Part shown: piece after piece, positions 53,536-63,056 of the stretch
Layout: each line of letters opens with the position of its first letter
Position numbering within the stretch: position 1 is the stretch's first letter
Assembly (NCBI RefSeq): GCF_003668555.1
Contig: NZ_RCWN01000001.1
Span: forward strand, 2,094,501-2,158,500
Origin: Notoacmeibacter ruber
GTDB lineage: Bacteria; Pseudomonadota; Alphaproteobacteria; Rhizobiales; Rhizobiaceae
Reading direction: 5' to 3'
Length of the DNA: 64,000 nucleotides
The notes under the pieces: model-generated
The model's database searches: none
The model's input: the letters and a program-made list of their open reading frames with translations, nothing else
Told to the model about the DNA's origin: nothing
Made by a program: the position numbers and the translations under genes

Positions 53536-54302
53536 TCAAGAAACGACGCTATGCCTTCACGGGCTTCATCTGTTTCCCATGCATCGGCAAGCTGCGCGAT
53601 CGTATGCTCGATCACCTGCTCATCGATTCTGGGACCCAGCGAACGTGCAAGGTGCTTTGCGCGGCCCACCGCCTCGCGCGGCAATTTCAGATAAGGCGCC
53701 ACTTCCGCCTCGACGGCCTCGTCCATCTGATCCGCAGCAACCGCCTTGGCGACAATCTCGAGTTCGGCAGCTTCCCCGCCATTGAAAAGACGCGCGCTCA
53801 TGAAGACGCGCCGCGCCTTTCCTTCACCCATCCGGGCGAGAACGTAGGGACTGATCGTCGCCGGAATGATCCCGAGCCGCGTTTCGGTAAAACCGAATCG
53901 ACAATCCTCTGCCGCAATGGCGGTATCGCAAATGCAGGCCATGCCAATACCACCGCCCATGGCAACGCCTTCAACCCGGCCGATCAGGGGCACGGCCATT
54001 TCGTTCATGGCCTTCAGCATGAAAGCCAGCCGCCGCGCTTCTTCCATCCGGCCCTGCCGGTCGGTCTCGATCTGCGTCATCATCCAGCCCAGGTCGCCGC
54101 CCGCGCAGAATGTCTTTTCAGAGCCGGCCAGCACCACCGCCCTGATGCTCCTGTCATTTTCCACCAGCCGGACGAACTCGATCAGTTCGTCCATCATGCC
54201 GGCTGAGAGGGCGTTCTTCTTCTCGGGGCGGTCAAGCGTGAGATAGGCAACGCCCCGTTCATCGGTCGCGACGGAGATGGTCGTGAAATCACCTTTCATC
54301 AT
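53511..54302 (-). CDS. liuC: Enoyl-CoA hydratase, probable methylglutaconyl-CoA hydratase
   Basis: The 263-residue crotonase-fold protein starts at ATG 54302 right after the AMP-ligase stop. The oxyanion-hole motifs are AVVLAGSEKTFCAGGDLGWM and GRVEGVAMGGGIGMACICDTAIA, with the catalytic glutamate in FGFTETRLGIIPATISP. Position at the end of the leucine cluster identifies it as the step from 3-methylglutaconyl-CoA to HMG-CoA. GIIP with a single conserved Glu fits that subgroup. Confidence 0.9.
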   Translation of the reverse strand: MMKGDFTTISVATDERGVAYLTLDRPEKKNALSAGMMDELIEFVRLVENDRSIRAVVLAGSEKTFCAGGDLGWMMTQIETDRQGRMEEARRLAFMLKAMNEMAVPLIGRVEGVAMGGGIGMACICDTAIAAEDCRFGFTETRLGIIPATISPYVLARMGEGKARRVFMSARLFNGGEAAELEIVAKAVAADQMDEAVEAEVAPYLKLPREAVGRAKHLARSLGPRIDEQVIEHTIAQLADAWETDEAREGIASFLEKRKPHWA

Positions 54303-54303
54303 T

Positions 54304-55968
54304 TTACCCTGCCTCCTGCGCAGCCGTTTCGCGCAGTTTTGCACGGATGATCTTGCCGGTGGTCGTCATCGGCATTTCGTCTACAAATCGTATGATGCGC
54401 GGATACTCATGAGCGGCGAGGTGCGACTTCACGAACTCCGCGATCTCTTTCGCCAGTTCGTCAGACGGAACGGCCTCCTCCGCCAGCACGATAAAGGCCG
54501 CAACCACATGGCCGCGAAGATCGTCAGGCCAGCCGACCACGCCGGCCATTTTGACAGCGGGGTGCCGCAGCAGGCAATCCTCGACCTCGGCGGGACCGAT
54601 CCGATAACCCGCCGAAGAGATCACATCATCATCCCGTCCGATAAACCGGATGCGGCCATCGTCCTCGATGACGCCGCGGTCTCCCATCAGCATCCATCCG
54701 TCGTTCACATCACCCGTCACGAACTTCTCTGCCGTCGCCTCAGCTCTGTTCCAGTATCCCAGAAACATCACCGGGTCAGGCGCACGCACGGCGATGGCGC
54801 CCTCTTCTCCCACTGCCAGAGGCGAGCCGTCGTCTTCATCGACGACGATGACCTCGTGGCCGGGTGATGGCCGACCCATGACACCCGGTTTGGCCGGCTC
54901 CAGCTCTGCGCATGAGGAGACGACCATGTTGCATTCGGTCTGGCCGTAGAATTCATTGATCGTCACGCCAAGCGCATCACGACCCCATTCGATCAATTCA
55001 ACGCCGAGGGTTTCGCCGCCACTGGCGACCGACCTCAAATCGACAGATGCGCGCTTTTCGGGTGGCACCAGTCGCATCATCTTCAGAGCCGTTGGCGGCA
55101 GGAAGGTATTGCGAATACCATGCTCGGCGATGAAGGCGAACGCCCCCTCACCCGTGAATTTGCGAAAACGGTGCGCCACGACTGGAACACCGTGATGCAG
55201 CGCCGGCATCAGAACATCGAGCAAACCGCCGATCCAGGCCCAATCGGCTGGCGTCCACATGCGGTCGCCGGGTTGAGGCAAAAAATCATGGCTGATCTCG
55301 ACGCCGGGCAGATGGCCGAGCAGCACGCGATGCGCGTGCAGCGCGCCCTTCGGGGCACCGGTCGTGCCGGAGGTGTAGATAATCAGGGCCGAATCGTTCG
55401 CCGCCGTATCCACCGGCGTGAAAGAGCTGCTGCCCCCGGCACAGAAGGTCTCAAAATCCTCGCACCCTTCCTGTGGCCCATCCACGCAGAGAATGAGTTT
55501 CAGATCGGGAAGATCGGGGCGGAGCGCCGCGAGTTTGGCTGCGCCTTCGACGTCGGTCACGACCACCGAGGCACCGGAATCGGCCAGCCTGTGCATCAGG
55601 GCTTCGGGACCAAAAAGCGTGAAGAGCGGAATGGAGATGGCGCCGAGCTTAAGCGCTGCAATATGAGCGACCGCCGTCTCGATCCGTTGCGGAAGAAGAA
55701 CGCCGATGCGATCACCGTTCGCTTCACCGGCCCGTCGTCCGACGCCGCGACCGGCCAGAGCACTGGCGAGCTTGTCGGTCATGGTCCGAAGTTCACCGAA
55801 ACTGTAGCGCCGCACGCTCCCGTCCTGTGCAACTTCGGCAATCGCTTCCCGGTCGGGCTCGGTTTCGGCCCACCGGTCACAAATATCGACCCCGATATTG
55901 TAACGCTCGGGTATCTGCCACCGAAACGACGTCCGCACATCCTCCCAGTCTTTGCCCCGGGTCAGCAT
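54304..55968 (-). CDS. AMP-forming acyl-CoA synthetase
   Basis: The 554-residue protein starts at ATG 55968, overlapping the HMG-CoA lyase stop by 7 bases. ANL-family motifs are SALIIYTSGTTGAPKGAL (A3), TINEFYGQTECNM (A5), GDRGVIEDDGRIRFIGRDDDVISSAGYRIGP (A7-A8) and the C-terminal PMTTTGKIIRAKLRE with the acylation lysine. It is closest by eye to acetyl/medium-chain acyl-CoA synthetases. In this operon acetoacetate (product of HMG-CoA lyase) or isovalerate are the likely acids. Which one is not settled. Confidence 0.88.
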   Translation of the reverse strand: MLTRGKDWEDVRTSFRWQIPERYNIGVDICDRWAETEPDREAIAEVAQDGSVRRYSFGELRTMTDKLASALAGRGVGRRAGEANGDRIGVLLPQRIETAVAHIAALKLGAISIPLFTLFGPEALMHRLADSGASVVVTDVEGAAKLAALRPDLPDLKLILCVDGPQEGCEDFETFCAGGSSSFTPVDTAANDSALIIYTSGTTGAPKGALHAHRVLLGHLPGVEISHDFLPQPGDRMWTPADWAWIGGLLDVLMPALHHGVPVVAHRFRKFTGEGAFAFIAEHGIRNTFLPPTALKMMRLVPPEKRASVDLRSVASGGETLGVELIEWGRDALGVTINEFYGQTECNMVVSSCAELEPAKPGVMGRPSPGHEVIVVDEDDGSPLAVGEEGAIAVRAPDPVMFLGYWNRAEATAEKFVTGDVNDGWMLMGDRGVIEDDGRIRFIGRDDDVISSAGYRIGPAEVEDCLLRHPAVKMAGVVGWPDDLRGHVVAAFIVLAEEAVPSDELAKEIAEFVKSHLAAHEYPRIIRFVDEMPMTTTGKIIRAKLRETAAQEAG

Positions 55969-56825
55969 GACGGCCTCAATGTCCGGGCAAAGCGGCCTGC
56001 CTCTGTCAGCGCATCCCGGTCGATACCGGTCGCAAAGCCTTCCCCTTCCAGCATATCCACCACCGCTTCCGTCGCGACATTGCCTTTCGCCCCCGGCGCG
56101 TATGGACAACCGCCCAGCCCGCCAGCAGTCGAGTCGAACGTGCGAAGACCGAGGGCGAGACTGGCTTTGATGTTGTCCAGCGCGCGACCACCCGTATCGT
56201 GGAAATGACCAGCGAGCCTGTCCGCAGGTAGCCGCTCCAGAACCGCCCGAAGCATCACGGAGACGGTTTCGGGCGTACCCTTGCCGATCGTGTCACCGAG
56301 CGAGACTTCGTAAACGCCGAGCGCATCGAGATCGGCGGCCACATTCGCCACCGCTTCCGGCGCGATCTCGCCCTCATAGGGGCAGTCGGTGACGCAGGAC
56401 ACATAGCCCCGCACCGGCAGCCCCGCCTGACGCGCCGCCTGGACCACAGGCGCGAAGCGCTCCAGGCTTTCGGCGATGGAGCAGTTGATATTCTTCTGGC
56501 TAAAGCTCTCCGAAGCGCTTGCGAAGATCGCGACTTCATCGACATTGGCCGCGATGGCGCGCTCCAAGCCTTTGATGTTCGGCGTGAGCGCCGTGTACCG
56601 CGTTTTCTCGCGGCGTTTTATACCGGCCAGGACTTCAGCGCCGTCTGCCATTTGCGGGACCCATTTGGGCGACACGAAACTGGCGGTTTCGATCTTTTGA
56701 AACCCGCAGACCGAAAGCTTGTCGACCAGCGCGATCTTCTGCTCCGTCGAAATCGGCGTCTTCTCGTTTTGCAAGCCGTCTCGAGGCGCCATCTCGAAGA
56801 TCAGGACGTCGTCTCCTGCTGCCAT
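55962..56825 (-). CDS. liuE: Hydroxymethylglutaryl-CoA lyase
   Basis: The 287-residue protein starts at ATG 56825 with GGAGGAG upstream, 4 bases after the carboxylase stop. It has the DRE-TIM barrel signature FEMAPRDGLQNEKTPI, GYVSCVTDCPYEGEI, HFHDTGG (metal His pair) and the catalytic cysteine in GGLGGCPYAPGAKGNVATE. It splits HMG-CoA to acetoacetate and acetyl-CoA, the last step of leucine breakdown. Confidence 0.95.
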   Translation of the reverse strand: MAAGDDVLIFEMAPRDGLQNEKTPISTEQKIALVDKLSVCGFQKIETASFVSPKWVPQMADGAEVLAGIKRREKTRYTALTPNIKGLERAIAANVDEVAIFASASESFSQKNINCSIAESLERFAPVVQAARQAGLPVRGYVSCVTDCPYEGEIAPEAVANVAADLDALGVYEVSLGDTIGKGTPETVSVMLRAVLERLPADRLAGHFHDTGGRALDNIKASLALGLRTFDSTAGGLGGCPYAPGAKGNVATEAVVDMLEGEGFATGIDRDALTEAGRFARTLRPSC

Positions 56826-56829
56826 CGGA

Positions 56830-58824
56830 TCACTCCTCCTCCGGTTCAAGCTGGAGCAGGACCGCGCCTTGTTCGACCTGATCGCCTTCCTTCACCATCA
56901 GTTCGGCGATCACACCGTCGCGTGGCGCTGTCAGCGAATGCTCCATCTTCATCGCCTCCAAGACGATGAGCGTCTGGCCCTTCTCGACTTCGGTGCCTTT
57001 CGACGTGCTGACCTGACGGACAAGCCCGGGCATTGGAGCGACCAATCCGTCGCCGCCGAGCCCCTGATCCGTCGCGGCGGGATCGTGCCGCGTGAAACTG
57101 TGAGCGTGTCGGCCGCGCGCCACCGTGACCGTGCCGCCATCTCGGATGATGACTGCGCGACCAAGATGCCCGTTCCGTCGGAAGGTGAGCGCGCCATCGG
57201 GGCCGATCTCGAAGGCTTCAAAACTGAGAAGCCCTTCGGGCAGACTCACATGGCGGGCGCCATCCCTTTCGCTCCGGACGGCGATTTCCTGCGCGCCTCC
57301 ATCCTTGTCGTCCAGGAGGACGAGCTGCTGCGCGGCACCATAGAGCCGGAAATCGGCAAGTGCCTCGAACGGATCGGTGAACCGGCCAGGCTCTTTGCGT
57401 TGTAGAAGCGCGAGAACGGCGAGTGCCTTCGTTTCGGCATCGGCCTCGTCAGCGGCCGCCAGTTCATCCTGCTTTCGAGCGATCAGGCCGGTATCGACGT
57501 CGCCTGCGGCAAAGTCGGGATCGGCAGCCAGCCGCGCGAGAAAGGCGCGATTCGTAACCGAGCCGGTGATGATCGTCTCTTCCAGCGCTCGTTCGAGTTT
57601 GGCGAGCGCGCTGCTGCGATCCGGTCCATAGGTTATGATCTTCGCGATCATCGGATCGTAATGCGGGGTGATGGCATCGCCTTGGCGCACGCCCGTATCG
57701 ATACGGACACCTCCCGTTTCTTCGGCAAAGCGAAGCGTTTTCAGCTCACCCGTTGCCGGCAGAAAGCCCGCCTCGGCATCTTCGGCGTAAAGGCGCGCCT
57801 CGAAGGCGTGGCCGGAAAGTGTCAGGTCGTCTTGCGCAAAGGGCAGCTCCTCGCCCTGCGCCACCGCAATCTGAAGTGCGACGAGATCAAGACCCGTAAC
57901 ATACTCCGTCACCGGATGCTCGACCTGCAGACGCGTGTTCATTTCCATGAACCAAAAGCCATCCGGGCGCAGACCATCCGACGCATCGACGATGAACTCG
58001 ACGGTGCCGGCACCGGCATAGTTCACGGCCTTCGCCGCCTGCACGGCAGCTTCGCCCATGGCGGCACGCATGTCCTCGGTCATGCCGGGCGCCGGGGCTT
58101 CCTCGATCACCTTCTGGTGACGCCGCTGCAACGAACAGTCGCGTTCGAACAGGTGAACCACATGGCCATGCTGGTCGCCGAAGATCTGCACTTCGATGTG
58201 GCGCGGCTTCTCGATATATTTCTCAATCAGACAGGCGGGATCGCCGAAGCTGTTCTGCCCCTCGCGGCGGGCACTGGCGAAGGCCTCCTCGAAATCCTCG
58301 GCACGTTCGACAAGGCGCATGCCTTTACCGCCTCCGCCCGCACGCGCCTTGATGAGAACCGGGTAGCCGATCTCACCAGCCTTTTCTTTCAGCGCAGCCG
58401 GATCCTGATCGTCGCCGTGATAGCCGGGCACGACAGGCACGCCCGCCTTCTCCATCAGCGCCTTGGCCTGATCCTTGAGGCCCATGGCGCGAATGGCCTC
58501 GGCGGACGGACCAACAAAAACCAGTCCGGCCTTTTCGACGGCATCGACGAAATCGGGATTTTCCGACAGGAAGCCATAACCCGGATGGATCGCGTCCGCG
58601 CCTGTCCGGGTCGCGGCATCGATGATCGTATCGCCCTTGAGGTAGCTCTCGCCGACCGGCGCGGGACCGATGCGAACGGCCTCATCCGCCATGGCGACAT
58701 GCATGGCCGACGCATCGGCATCCGAATAGACGGCGACGGTCGCAATGCCGAGATCGCGCGCCGTGCGGATCACCCGGCAGGCGATTTCGCCGCGATTGGC
58801 GATGAGGAGTTTTCTGATGGTCAT
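56830..58824 (-). CDS. liuD: Methylcrotonyl-CoA carboxylase alpha (biotin) subunit
   Basis: The 664-residue protein has the biotin carboxylase domain (KLLIANRGEIACRVIRTARDLG; KARAGGGGKGMRLVE; FMEMNTRLQVEHPVTEYVTGLDLV), a middle linker domain, and the C-terminal biotin-carrier domain with the biotinyl lysine at about 626 in VLEAMKMEHSL. It carboxylates its biotin with ATP and bicarbonate and passes CO2 to the beta subunit, converting 3-methylcrotonyl-CoA to 3-methylglutaconyl-CoA. Confidence 0.96.
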   Translation of the reverse strand: MTIRKLLIANRGEIACRVIRTARDLGIATVAVYSDADASAMHVAMADEAVRIGPAPVGESYLKGDTIIDAATRTGADAIHPGYGFLSENPDFVDAVEKAGLVFVGPSAEAIRAMGLKDQAKALMEKAGVPVVPGYHGDDQDPAALKEKAGEIGYPVLIKARAGGGGKGMRLVERAEDFEEAFASARREGQNSFGDPACLIEKYIEKPRHIEVQIFGDQHGHVVHLFERDCSLQRRHQKVIEEAPAPGMTEDMRAAMGEAAVQAAKAVNYAGAGTVEFIVDASDGLRPDGFWFMEMNTRLQVEHPVTEYVTGLDLVALQIAVAQGEELPFAQDDLTLSGHAFEARLYAEDAEAGFLPATGELKTLRFAEETGGVRIDTGVRQGDAITPHYDPMIAKIITYGPDRSSALAKLERALEETIITGSVTNRAFLARLAADPDFAAGDVDTGLIARKQDELAAADEADAETKALAVLALLQRKEPGRFTDPFEALADFRLYGAAQQLVLLDDKDGGAQEIAVRSERDGARHVSLPEGLLSFEAFEIGPDGALTFRRNGHLGRAVIIRDGGTVTVARGRHAHSFTRHDPAATDQGLGGDGLVAPMPGLVRQVSTSKGTEVEKGQTLIVLEAMKMEHSLTAPRDGVIAELMVKEGDQVEQGAVLLQLEPEEE

Positions 58825-58834
58825 GATAATCTCC

Positions 58835-60445
58835 TCACATCCGGAACAGGCCGAAGCGCGTCTCTTCGATCGGCGCGTTCAGCGTGGTGGCCAGCGAAAG
58901 CGCCAGCACGTCGCGGCTCTTTGCCGGGTCGACGATACCGTCGTCCCAGAGGCGGGCCGATGCGTAGAGCGGATGGCTCTGGCGGGCGAACATCTCTTCC
59001 GTCGGTTTGCGGAAAGCGGCCTCGTCCTCTTCGCTCCATTGCTCGCCTCGCTTTTCCATGGCCTGGCGTTTGACGATGGCAAGCGTCCGCGCGGCTTGCT
59101 CTCCGCCCATCACCGCGATGCGGCTGTTCGGCCAGGACCACAGGAAACGGGGGGAATAGGCGCGCCCCGCCATGCCGTAATTGCCGGCGCCGTAAGAGCC
59201 GCCGACGATCATCGTGATCTTGGGCACCGCCGTTGTCGAAACAGCCGTGACGAGCTTTGCGCCGTGGCGCGCGATGCCGCCGGCCTCCGCCTGCCGCCCG
59301 ACCATGAAGCCGGTAATGTTCTGCAGGAAGAGCAGCGGGATCTTCCGCTGGCTGCACAGTTCGACGAAATGCGCGCCCTTCACGGCGCTTTCGGAGAACA
59401 GGACGCCATTATTGGCCAGAATGCCGACCGGCATTCCGTAAAGATGCGCAAAGCCGCAGACCAGCGTTTCGCCGAAGCGCGACTTGAACTCGTCGAAGCG
59501 CGAACCATCCACCAGACGCGCGATCACTTCACGAATATCATAAGGCGTTTTCGGGTCGGCGGGAACGATACCCATCAGTTCGGAGGGATCATAGGCTGGC
59601 GCTTCGGGCGTCAGGAGGTTGAGCGAGGTTCGCTCGGCCGGACCGAGATTACCGACGATGCGCCGCGCGATGGCGAGCGCATGCGCGTCATTCTCCGCCA
59701 AGTGGTCGGCAACGCCGGAAAGGCGCGTATGAAGATCGCCGCCGCCGAGTTCTTCGGCCGTGACATCCTCACCCGTCGCCGCCTTGACGAGCGGCGGACC
59801 GGCCAGAAAGATCGTGCCCTGATCGCGGACGATGATCGTCTCGTCGCTCATGGCCGGCACATAGGCCCCGCCCGCCGTGCACGAGCCCATAACAACCGCG
59901 ATCTGCGCGATGCCCTTGGCACTCATCTGGGCCTGATTGAAGAAGATTCGCCCGAAATGGTCGCGATCGGGGAAGACCTTGTCCTGGTTCGGCAGATTGG
60001 CCCCGCCGGAATCGACCAGATAGACGCAGGGCAGACGGTTCTGTTCGGCGATTTCCTGCGCGCGCAGATGCTTCTTGACCGTCAGCGGGTAGTAGGTCCC
60101 ACCCTTCACCGTGGCGTCATTGGCCAGCACCATAACGTCGCGGCCCATGACGCGGCCAATACCGGCGATAGCGCCTGCCGCCGGTATTTCATCGCCATAA
60201 AGTCCGTTTGCGGCCAGCAGCCCCACCTCCAGAAAGGGGGAACCGGGGTCGAGCAGGCTCTGAACACGGTCGCGAGGCAACATCTTGCCACGCGAAAGAT
60301 GGCGCTCGCGCGCCCGCTCGCTGCCTCCCGCAAGTGATTTCTCCGCAACCTCGCGGACCGCCTCCATCTGGCTTTCCATAGCCTGCCGGTTCGTTTCGAA
60401 TGCTTCGGAACGAACGGCAAGCTGACTCTGAATGATCGCGCTCAT
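58835..60445 (-). CDS. liuB: Methylcrotonyl-CoA carboxylase beta (carboxyltransferase) subunit
   Basis: The 536-residue protein has the carboxyltransferase pattern: [88 protein letters not shown] and [20 protein letters not shown]. Its start overlaps the acyl-CoA dehydrogenase stop (ATGA) and the alpha subunit follows 10 bases later. The pair and its neighbours identify leucine breakdown rather than propionate. Confidence 0.96.
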   Translation of the reverse strand: MSAIIQSQLAVRSEAFETNRQAMESQMEAVREVAEKSLAGGSERARERHLSRGKMLPRDRVQSLLDPGSPFLEVGLLAANGLYGDEIPAAGAIAGIGRVMGRDVMVLANDATVKGGTYYPLTVKKHLRAQEIAEQNRLPCVYLVDSGGANLPNQDKVFPDRDHFGRIFFNQAQMSAKGIAQIAVVMGSCTAGGAYVPAMSDETIIVRDQGTIFLAGPPLVKAATGEDVTAEELGGGDLHTRLSGVADHLAENDAHALAIARRIVGNLGPAERTSLNLLTPEAPAYDPSELMGIVPADPKTPYDIREVIARLVDGSRFDEFKSRFGETLVCGFAHLYGMPVGILANNGVLFSESAVKGAHFVELCSQRKIPLLFLQNITGFMVGRQAEAGGIARHGAKLVTAVSTTAVPKITMIVGGSYGAGNYGMAGRAYSPRFLWSWPNSRIAVMGGEQAARTLAIVKRQAMEKRGEQWSEEDEAAFRKPTEEMFARQSHPLYASARLWDDGIVDPAKSRDVLALSLATTLNAPIEETRFGLFRM

Positions 60446-61605
60446 GCCGTCTCCGTGAAGAGTTCGCGGCCGATCAGCATGCGGCGAATTTCGCTGGTGC
60501 CGGCACCGATCTCGTAGAGCTTCGCATCACGCAACAGGCGACCGGTGGGATATTCGTTGATGTAGCCGTTACCGCCCAGCGCCTGAATGGCCTCGAGCGC
60601 GACCTGCGTCGCCTTTTCCGCAGCGTAGAGAATGCAGCCGGCAGCGTCCTTGCGCGTCGTTTCGCCACGGTCGCACGATGCCGCGACGGAATAGACATAG
60701 GCGCGGCAGGCATTCAGCGTGACGTACATATCTGCCACTTTCGATTGCATGAGCTGGAAGGTGCCGATCGGCTGACCGAACTGTTCGCGTTCATGAATAT
60801 AAGGCACGACCACATCGAGGCAGGCCGCCATGATGCCGAGCGGCCCGGCGGCGAGCACCACCCGCTCATAATCGAGCCCGCTCATCAGAACGCGGACGCC
60901 GCCATTCTCCTCGCCGAGAATGTTCTCATAAGGGACTTCGCAATCCTCGAAGACGAGTTCGCAGGTATTGGAGCCGCGCATACCGAGCTTGTCGAGCTTC
61001 TGGGCGGTCGAAAATCCCTTGAAATCCTTTTCGATCAGGAAAGCGGTAATGCCGCGTGGTCCCGCATCCGGCTCGGTCTTGGCGTAGACGACCAGCGTAT
61101 CGGCGTCCGGCCCGTTGGTGATCCACATCTTGTTGCCATTCAGGATAAAGCGGTCATTGCGCTTCTCGGCCTTCAGCTTCATCGAAACGACGTCGGAGCC
61201 GGCACCCGGCTCGCTCATCGCAAGCGCGCCGACATGAGCGCCCGAAATGAGATTGGGCAGATAGTCCTGCTTTTGCTCTTCGCTGCCGTTGCGGTTGATC
61301 TGGTTGACGCAAAGATTGGAGTGGGCGCCATAGGAAAGCCCCACGGAAGCAGAAGCGCGGGAAATCTCTTCCAGTGCGACGCAGTGGGCGAGATAGCCCA
61401 TCTCGACGCCGCCATAGGCTTCCGGCACGGTCACGCCGAGCAAGCCGAGATCCCCCATCTTCCGCCAAAGGTCGGAGGGGAATTCGTTGCTGGAATCAAT
61501 CTCGGCGGCACGCGGCGCGATCTCCTCCGCCGCGAAACGGCGAACCGTCTCGCGAAGCGCGTCGATCTCCTCTCCGAGAGCGAAATTCATGGTCTGGTCG
61601 AACAT
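60442..61605 (-). CDS. liuA: Isovaleryl-CoA dehydrogenase
   Basis: The 387-residue flavoprotein has the acyl-CoA dehydrogenase motifs [57 protein letters not shown] and [18 protein letters not shown]. The catalytic glutamate lies in [17 protein letters not shown], the position specific to isovaleryl-CoA dehydrogenase. It oxidises isovaleryl-CoA to 3-methylcrotonyl-CoA and passes electrons to ETF. The start overlaps the tetR stop by one base. Confidence 0.96.
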   Translation of the reverse strand: MFDQTMNFALGEEIDALRETVRRFAAEEIAPRAAEIDSSNEFPSDLWRKMGDLGLLGVTVPEAYGGVEMGYLAHCVALEEISRASASVGLSYGAHSNLCVNQINRNGSEEQKQDYLPNLISGAHVGALAMSEPGAGSDVVSMKLKAEKRNDRFILNGNKMWITNGPDADTLVVYAKTEPDAGPRGITAFLIEKDFKGFSTAQKLDKLGMRGSNTCELVFEDCEVPYENILGEENGGVRVLMSGLDYERVVLAAGPLGIMAACLDVVVPYIHEREQFGQPIGTFQLMQSKVADMYVTLNACRAYVYSVAASCDRGETTRKDAAGCILYAAEKATQVALEAIQALGGNGYINEYPTGRLLRDAKLYEIGAGTSEIRRMLIGRELFTETA

Positions 61606-62243
61606 CAGTCCTCTCCTCCAATGGGGTAATCGATCCCCACACTTTGCAATGTTATCTGTACGTAACTCTCGATGACGTCACGGCGACCGAGACGTCCGCC
61701 TTCCCGGTACCAGACGGTGACACCCGTCATCATGGCGATGAGCGCGCGCGCCTGAACCGCTGCATCCGGCCCGCGAAAGGCGCCGTTTCTCAGCCCCTCG
61801 GCCAACACGTCCCGCAGGACGGCCTCGTAGCGATTGCGCAGGGCATGGACCCGCTCGCGGCCCTCCGGCTCGAGATTTCGGAGTTCCATGTAAGCGATGA
61901 AGACATCGTCTGGCTTGTCGATGTGGTAGCCGACATGGAACCGAACGAAGGCCTGCAGCCTGGCGATCGGGCCGCTTTCTCCCGACAGAGCCTCATCCAG
62001 AGCCAGGATAAGCGTTTCCATATGTTCGATCATCAAGGCGGCGAGCAGATCCTGCTTGCCGGCAAAATGATTGTAGATCGCACCCTGCCGCACACCGACC
62101 GCCTCGGCGATATCGCGCATCGAGACCGCTGCGTAGCCGCGCTCGGCAAAAAGCCGCAGCGCTTCGCGGCGCAACTCATTGCGGGTATCGGGACGGCGTG
62201 TCTTCAACAAAAGCAGCTCACCGGTTAATGAATGATCGTTCAT
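61605..62243 (-). CDS. TetR-family regulator of the leucine degradation operon
   Basis: The 212-residue protein has the TetR helix-turn-helix [43 protein letters not shown] and a ligand-binding C-terminal domain. It heads the seven-gene leftward operon. The ATG at 62243 sits inside a 22-base dyad and has no ribosome-binding site. A TTG about 15 codons in, just before [13 protein letters not shown] and with GGTGAG upstream, may be the true start. It probably represses itself and the operon, with an acyl-CoA as inducer. Confidence 0.88.
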   Translation of the reverse strand: MNDHSLTGELLLLKTRRPDTRNELRREALRLFAERGYAAVSMRDIAEAVGVRQGAIYNHFAGKQDLLAALMIEHMETLILALDEALSGESGPIARLQAFVRFHVGYHIDKPDDVFIAYMELRNLEPEGRERVHALRNRYEAVLRDVLAEGLRNGAFRGPDAAVQARALIAMMTGVTVWYREGGRLGRRDVIESYVQITLQSVGIDYPIGGED

Positions 62244-62248
62244 TCATT
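62227..62248. promoter_or_regulatory. TetR operator overlapping the tetR start
   Basis: AATGAATGA (62227-62235) and TCATTCATT (62240-62248) form a perfect 9+4+9 inverted repeat over the annotated start codon. It is the likely autoregulatory site of the leucine operon. Confidence 0.8.
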
Positions 62249-62315
62249 GCATTTCGCAGGGAGAAATGCAAGCCAGCGGACGTTGAATCCAGATGCTTGG
62301 GCAATGTGAAACGGG

Positions 62316-63056
62316 TCAGCCCGCCAACCAGACCACCGGGCTGGCAAAGACATATCCCGCTCCGTAAACGGTCCGGATGAAGTTCGGGCTCTTGGGATTG
62401 TCGTTGAGTTTCTTGCGAAGGCGCGAGACACGCACATCCACGCTCCGGTCGAATGGCTCTTCACCGCTTGCAAAAAGGCATTCGAGCAGAAAGTCGCGGG
62501 TAATCACCCGCCCGGACGCATTGAGAAATGCTTTCAGAATTTCCGCATCGGCGTTCGAAAGAGACTGGACCACGCCATCCGGGCCGGTCAGTTCATAACG
62601 TGTGAAGTCGCACCGCCAGCCGGAAAACTCAGCAATTCGCTCTCGGTCGGCCTGGTTGGCAGGGGCTTTCGCCAGTTGAGCCGACTGACGCGAACGGCGC
62701 AGCACGCTTCGCACACGGGCGACCAGTTCTGCCGGTTCGACAGGCTTTGGCAGATAATCATCCGCTCCCTGTTCCAATCCCTTGAGCCGATCGTCCAGCG
62801 TGCCCCGTCCGCTGACGACGACGGTCGGAACGCCGGCATCGCCAAGGCGGTTACCGAGCACCGATAGTCCGTCGCCATCGGGCAGACCGAGATCGATGAT
62901 GCAAAGTGAAGGCGCTCGCTGCTCCAACGCCGCGCGAAAATCCGATAGCCGCTGAAAATAAGAGACGGCCATGCCGGCAGCTTCCAGCTCCCGTCGGAAG
63001 ACCGCGGCAAGGTCCCGCTCGTCTTCCAGCAGATAGATCAGATCCTGTTCACTCAT
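62316..63056 (-). CDS. OmpR-family response regulator
   Basis: The 246-residue protein starts at ATG 63056, overlapping the kinase stop (TGATG). The receiver domain has the acidic pair near DERD, phospho-acceptor Asp in CIIDLGLPDGDG, Thr/Ser in VVVSGRGT and Lys in YLPKPVEP. The winged-helix output domain is at about 150-240 (LSNADAEILKAFLNASGRVITRDFLLECL; RSVDVRVSRLRKKL; FIRTVYGAGYVF). It is the partner of the hybrid kinase. Target genes are not known. Confidence 0.93.
   Translation of the reverse strand: MSEQDLIYLLEDERDLAAVFRRELEAAGMAVSYFQRLSDFRAALEQRAPSLCIIDLGLPDGDGLSVLGNRLGDAGVPTVVVSGRGTLDDRLKGLEQGADDYLPKPVEPAELVARVRSVLRRSRQSAQLAKAPANQADRERIAEFSGWRCDFTRYELTGPDGVVQSLSNADAEILKAFLNASGRVITRDFLLECLFASGEEPFDRSVDVRVSRLRKKLNDNPKSPNFIRTVYGAGYVFASPVVWLAG

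Noticed and set aside
58745..60337. Open frame of about 530 codons on the + strand opposite the carboxyltransferase gene
   Set aside because: No recognisable domain. The minus strand encodes an unmistakable carboxylase subunit in the same place.
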